A stretch of DNA of 8,367 nt from an uncultured Sutterella sp. GTDB taxonomy: Bacteria > Pseudomonadota > Gammaproteobacteria > Burkholderiales > Burkholderiaceae_F. Below, piece by piece: positions 6,295 through 8,367 of the stretch (its first letter is position 1; every line of letters begins with the position of its first letter). The stretch spans positions 1 through 8,367 of the forward strand of contig USAL01000077.1 in the NCBI GenBank assembly GCA_900552545.1, in the 5' to 3' direction. Both the position numbers and the translations under genes were made by a program. The notes beneath the pieces are model-generated. The model worked only from the letters and a program-made list of their open reading frames with translations, searched no databases and was not told the DNA's origin.

Positions 6295-6332
6295 CATCGG
6301 TCGCATCGGTCGTTTATGCAAGCGCGTATGAT
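6295..6332 (+). promoter_or_regulatory. Candidate regulated promoter of the DSD1-family gene
   Basis: TATGAT (6327-6332) is a good -10 box, but no -35 hexamer stands 16-18 nt upstream. That position is occupied by CATCGGTCG repeated twice in tandem (6295-6303, 6304-6312). A weak or absent -35 covered by direct repeats is typical of activator-dependent promoters. The regulator is not in the window. Confidence 0.48.
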
Positions 6333-6388
6333 GAAAAGGCTTTTTTCGTCGGATGCACTGCCGACAGACTCCGAGGAGACCGATTTCC

Positions 6389-7522
6389 ATGATTCGCATT
6401 ACCGACCTTGATACGCCAAGCCTCATCATCGACCGCGAGAAGCTCAAGAAGAACATCGACTTTGCCCACGCCCGCGCGCGGGAGTTGGGCGTTGCCTGGC
6501 GGCCGCACCTCAAGACGCACAAGTGCGTCGAGATCGCGCGGATGCAGCTTGAGGGGGCTGCAGGCCCTGCAACGGTCTCGACGGTGCGCGAGGCCGAGTA
6601 CTTCGTTGCGGCGGGCATCCGCGACTTGATCTATGCGGTGGGCATTGCCCCGCACAAGCTCGCTCGCATCGACGCCTTGAACCGCGCGGGGGCCGATGTC
6701 AAGATCATTCTCGACAACGTCCCTGCTGCGAAAGCCGTAAGCGACTTCTGCCGCACGCGGGGCTCGCGCATCGGCGTACTCATTGAAATCGACTGCGACG
6801 GTCACCGCTCGGGACTCAAGCCCAACGATCCGGAAATGATCGCGGTGGCGCAAAGCCTCACCGACGGCGCGCACTTCATGGGCGTCCTGACGCACGCGGG
6901 CGAAAGCTACAACGCGCATTCGCAGGAAGAAATCGAGGCGGCCGCCGAAAACGAGGAGTGCTCGATTCTTGCCGCGCGCGACCTTCTCGCGAGTGCGGGC
7001 TTCACAAGCACCATCGTGAGCGTGGGCTCCACGCCCACCTTCGTGCGCGCACGCAGGCACCTTGCGGGCGTCACCGAATACAGAAGCGGCGTGGGCGCCT
7101 TCTACGACCTCGTGATGGCGGGTATCGGCGTGTGCAGGCCCGAGGACATCGCGCTCTCGGTTCTCGTGAGCGTCATCGGCTGGCAGGAGGAAAAAAGCTG
7201 GATCATCACCGACGGCGGGTGGCTTGCGATGAGCCGAGACCGCGGCACCGCGTCCCAATCCGTTGACTGCGGCTATGGGCTTGTGTGCGACATCAAGGAC
7301 AACATCATTGCCGATCTGTGGGTGCGGCAGTGCAACCAGGAGCACGGCGTCATCTGCCGCCGCGATGGTAAGCCTTTTGACGTCAAGGCCTACGGAATCG
7401 ACGCAAAGTTCCGGATTCTTCCCAACCACGCCTGTCCGACGGCCGCGGCCTTTGACCGCTACAACGTGGTCGATGCCGAGGGCGTCGTCACCGACGTCTG
7501 GACGCGCTGCAACCACTGGTAA
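6389..7522 (+). CDS. DSD1-family PLP enzyme (D-serine dehydratase / D-threonine aldolase-like)
   Basis: A 377-residue fold-type III PLP enzyme of the alanine-racemase-like superfamily. The family either dehydrates D-serine or D-threonine, or cleaves D-threonine-like 3-hydroxy-D-amino acids to glycine and an aldehyde; the sequence alone does not decide which. RPHLKTHK (38-45) carries the PLP lysine, most likely K42. ITDGGWLAMSRD (273-284) and CGYG (294-297) line the C-terminal domain, and PNHACP (345-350) supplies H347 and C349, equivalent to the Zn ligands of D-serine dehydratases. Length is normal. The ATG at 6389 is chosen over an upstream in-frame ATG at 6353 because GAGGAG (6373-6378) lies 10 nt before it and TDLDTPSLIID is the family start. 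It stands alone, without a transporter or RidA gene, and seems to be separately regulated through the upstream repeats. Confidence 0.88.
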   Translation: MIRITDLDTPSLIIDREKLKKNIDFAHARARELGVAWRPHLKTHKCVEIARMQLEGAAGPATVSTVREAEYFVAAGIRDLIYAVGIAPHKLARIDALNRAGADVKIILDNVPAAKAVSDFCRTRGSRIGVLIEIDCDGHRSGLKPNDPEMIAVAQSLTDGAHFMGVLTHAGESYNAHSQEEIEAAAENEECSILAARDLLASAGFTSTIVSVGSTPTFVRARRHLAGVTEYRSGVGAFYDLVMAGIGVCRPEDIALSVLVSVIGWQEEKSWIITDGGWLAMSRDRGTASQSVDCGYGLVCDIKDNIIADLWVRQCNQEHGVICRRDGKPFDVKAYGIDAKFRILPNHACPTAAAFDRYNVVDAEGVVTDVWTRCNHW

Positions 7523-7530
7523 AGCGTCGA

Positions 7531-7615
7531 GGAAAACGGCTGCCGACATCGTGCGCGAGGCCCGAAAAGGAGGCTTTATACGATGAATTGTCTATTGCCA
7601 TCGGCAGCCGTTTCC
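7531..7615. repeat. Long inverted repeat with 54-nt centre after the DSD1-family gene
   Basis: AACGGCTGCCGA (7535-7546) and TCGGCAGCCGTT (7601-7612) are perfectly complementary over 12 bp. Pairing extends to GGA/TCC outside, with one bulged A, giving 15 bp in all. It begins 8 nt after the gene's stop. The 54-nt centre and lack of a U-tract argue against a simple terminator. It could be an mRNA-stabilising stem or a small palindromic element. Confidence 0.6.
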
Positions 7616-7623
7616 TGTAGAAC
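7595..7623 (+). promoter_or_regulatory. Sigma-70-like promoter in the right-hand non-coding region
   Basis: TTGCCA (7595-7600) and TAGAAC (7618-7623) are 17 nt apart; the -35 matches 5 of 6 and the -10 matches 4 of 6. The transcript would start near 7630, covering the hairpins and short open frame that follow. The spacer coincides with the right arm of the long inverted repeat. Confidence 0.4.
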
Positions 7624-7682
7624 AGCACTTGCGAGCTTGAAATGATGAAAATTTTCAAGTGCAGCACATTCCTCTTTTCAAC

Positions 7683-7698
7683 GCGGCTTTCGAGCCGC
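7683..7698. other. UUCG-tetraloop hairpin
   Basis: GCGGCT-TTCG-AGCCGC is a perfect 6-bp stem closed by a UUCG tetraloop, flanked on both sides by TTCAA. It is not followed by a U-tract. It sits 20 nt before the ATG of the short open frame at 7718, and follows an AT-rich hairpin GCACTTG/CAAGTGC (7625-7631, 7656-7662). Confidence 0.6.
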
Positions 7699-7717
7699 TT
7701 CAATCAAAGGCATTGCC

Positions 7718-7843
7718 ATGATGGCGACCAAGGCAAAACTTGCTCGTATCCGCACCATGCGCCGCGTGCACAAGCCCAACGGCTGGTTTGCACAGGGGGT
7801 CTGGTCATGGCGACCCTTTTCTCAAAATTCGTCCGGCTTCTGA
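7718..7843 (+). CDS. Possible short basic peptide (41 aa)
   Basis: An open frame with ATG at 7718 preceded by AAAGG at 7706-7710 (7-nt spacing). The peptide begins MMATKAKLARIRTMRRVHK and has three Trp residues (23, 29, 31), nine basic residues counting one His, and no Asp or Glu. There is no signal peptide or membrane segment, and I do not recognise a family. Support is the ribosome-binding site, the promoter-like sequence upstream and the early codon choice; against it are the short length and lack of known homology. Two further short frames are chained to it: 7807-7863 (18 aa, after a GGGGG tract) and 7860-7982 (40 aa, ATGA overlap). Confidence 0.3.
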   Translation: MMATKAKLARIRTMRRVHKPNGWFAQGVWSWRPFSQNSSGF

Positions 7844-7973
7844 CGTCCGAGCGGCGCCCATGATGGGACCGCAGTTGCCAGCCTCACAGCGAGTGAACAA
7901 GGCGGCCGTCCAAGGAAAGCTGATCACCCCCGAAAAACATCATGAAGCAGCGACTGCGTCGGGCTTGAGCGTA

Positions 7974-7993
7974 CGCCATTGAGCGCCATTGAG
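7974..7993. repeat. Perfect tandem 10-bp repeat
   Basis: CGCCATTGAG occurs twice in direct succession (7974-7983, 7984-7993), followed by CG; a partial TTGAGCG copy precedes it. No gene overlaps it convincingly. Confidence 0.8.
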
Positions 7994-8367
7994 CGTTCTC
8001 CGCCGAGCTCTCAGCCGCTGCCGCCGATGGTTTTGCGGGTACGGTCTCCCGACAACTCCTCAATCCAGACTCCCGAGCGTTCTTCGCCGACATCGGCCCT
8101 TCTTCGTCTTTGTCGTTGAGAAAACCGCGCGGGGAGGTCTCAAGGGACTTTTCAGGAGATCTCTCAGGGGATATTTCAAAGACCCGCTTTCCAGTCCCGT
8201 TGCTTTTCACACGGGTGCGGTTTTTGTCATTTTTTCCTCAAGCCTGAGGGTTCCAACGCCCCTAGCGATCTCCCTTGCGAGTCCTTTGAAGGCGCTGCAG
8301 GACATCAAAGAAGCCTTTGAACCGAAACCTTCCTTGAAACTGCCGTCGGTGTGTGCCGCCTGCATTG

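Larger units (their letters stand above)
6036..6388. other. Intergenic region with repeated ATCGGTC motif
   Basis: A 353-bp stretch without a supportable gene. After a weak hairpin following the Phd-like gene (CCGC/GCGG near 6059-6072), it contains a palindrome at 6183-6197, a tandem repeat at 6295-6312, a -10-like TATGAT at 6327-6332 and a Shine-Dalgarno at 6373-6378, all consistent with the regulatory region of the gene starting at 6389. Confidence 0.6.
7523..8367. other. 845-bp right end without a recognisable long gene
   Basis: No reading frame here gives a recognisable protein. Visible elements are a long inverted repeat (7531-7615), a promoter-like pair (7595-7623), hairpins (7625-7662, 7683-7698), chained short open frames (7718-7982), a tandem 10-bp repeat (7974-7993) and an imperfect repetition around 8132-8180. 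The - strand is open over 7884-8210 and 8207-8365, and + frame 3 is open from 7983 to the end, but composition and starts are not convincing. A partial gene entering from the right cannot be excluded. Confidence 0.55.

Noticed and set aside
6314..7549. 411-codon open frame on the - strand
   Set aside because: Antisense to the DSD1-family gene, which has PLP and Zn motifs and a proper ribosome-binding site.
7884..8210. 108-codon - strand frame rich in Ser, Glu, Pro and Arg
   Set aside because: GTG start without a ribosome-binding site, no recognisable domain, and length within what random open frames reach at this GC content. It could be revisited with homology data.
8236..8249. CCTCA-AGCC-TGAGG hairpin next to a T-run
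   Set aside because: The T-run precedes the stem on the + strand, and A residues follow it on the - strand, so it does not have terminator polarity on either strand.
8207..8365. 52-codon - strand frame running to the window edge
   Set aside because: It could be the end of a gene entering from the right, but it uses several AGG codons and shows no family motif; too little sequence to call.

Overview
The window is GC-rich, densely coding bacterial chromosome. The gene content and order (pepA-holC without valS, a short PVLTD-type gene after holC, a class II aspartokinase, a bacterial rpe) suggest a betaproteobacterium of the order Burkholderiales, possibly Sutterellaceae-like. That placement is inferred from gene order and protein character, not from a marker gene or a database search.

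Layout. Positions 2-1591 hold a 5'-truncated leucyl aminopeptidase (pepA, + strand), followed by a terminator-like hairpin near 1702-1737. A + strand pair follows: holC (DNA polymerase III chi, 1891-2325) and, 2 nt later, a small Ala/Pro-rich gene (2328-2789) that resembles the DUF2486 family. They converge on rpe (- strand, 2924-3628) across an apparently bidirectional terminator at 2809-2856. lysC (aspartokinase, - strand, 3945-5222) has its own strong terminator (3836-3877) and a roughly 500-bp upstream region with two inverted repeats and a tandem 10-bp repeat. On + strand, a promoter at 5554-5582 drives a 102-residue protein (5727-6035) that reads as two Phd/YefM antitoxin-like halves fused head to tail, with no toxin gene nearby. 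After a 353-bp gap rich in a repeated ATCGGTC motif comes a DSD1-family PLP enzyme (6389-7522; D-serine dehydratase / D-threonine aldolase-like). The last 845 bp carry no recognisable long gene, only inverted repeats, a promoter-like sequence, a possible 41-residue basic peptide gene and short repeats.

Functional picture. Most genes are housekeeping: peptide turnover (PepA), replication clamp-loader accessory (HolC), pentose phosphate pathway (Rpe) and aspartate-family amino-acid synthesis (LysC). The accessory interest lies in the tandem Phd-like orphan, the motif-dense promoter of the DSD1-family gene, the matching Cys-Cys-Lys-Ala C-termini of Rpe and LysC, a possible internal translation start in lysC, and the structured non-coding right end. 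I see no CRISPR array, transposase, rRNA or tRNA.
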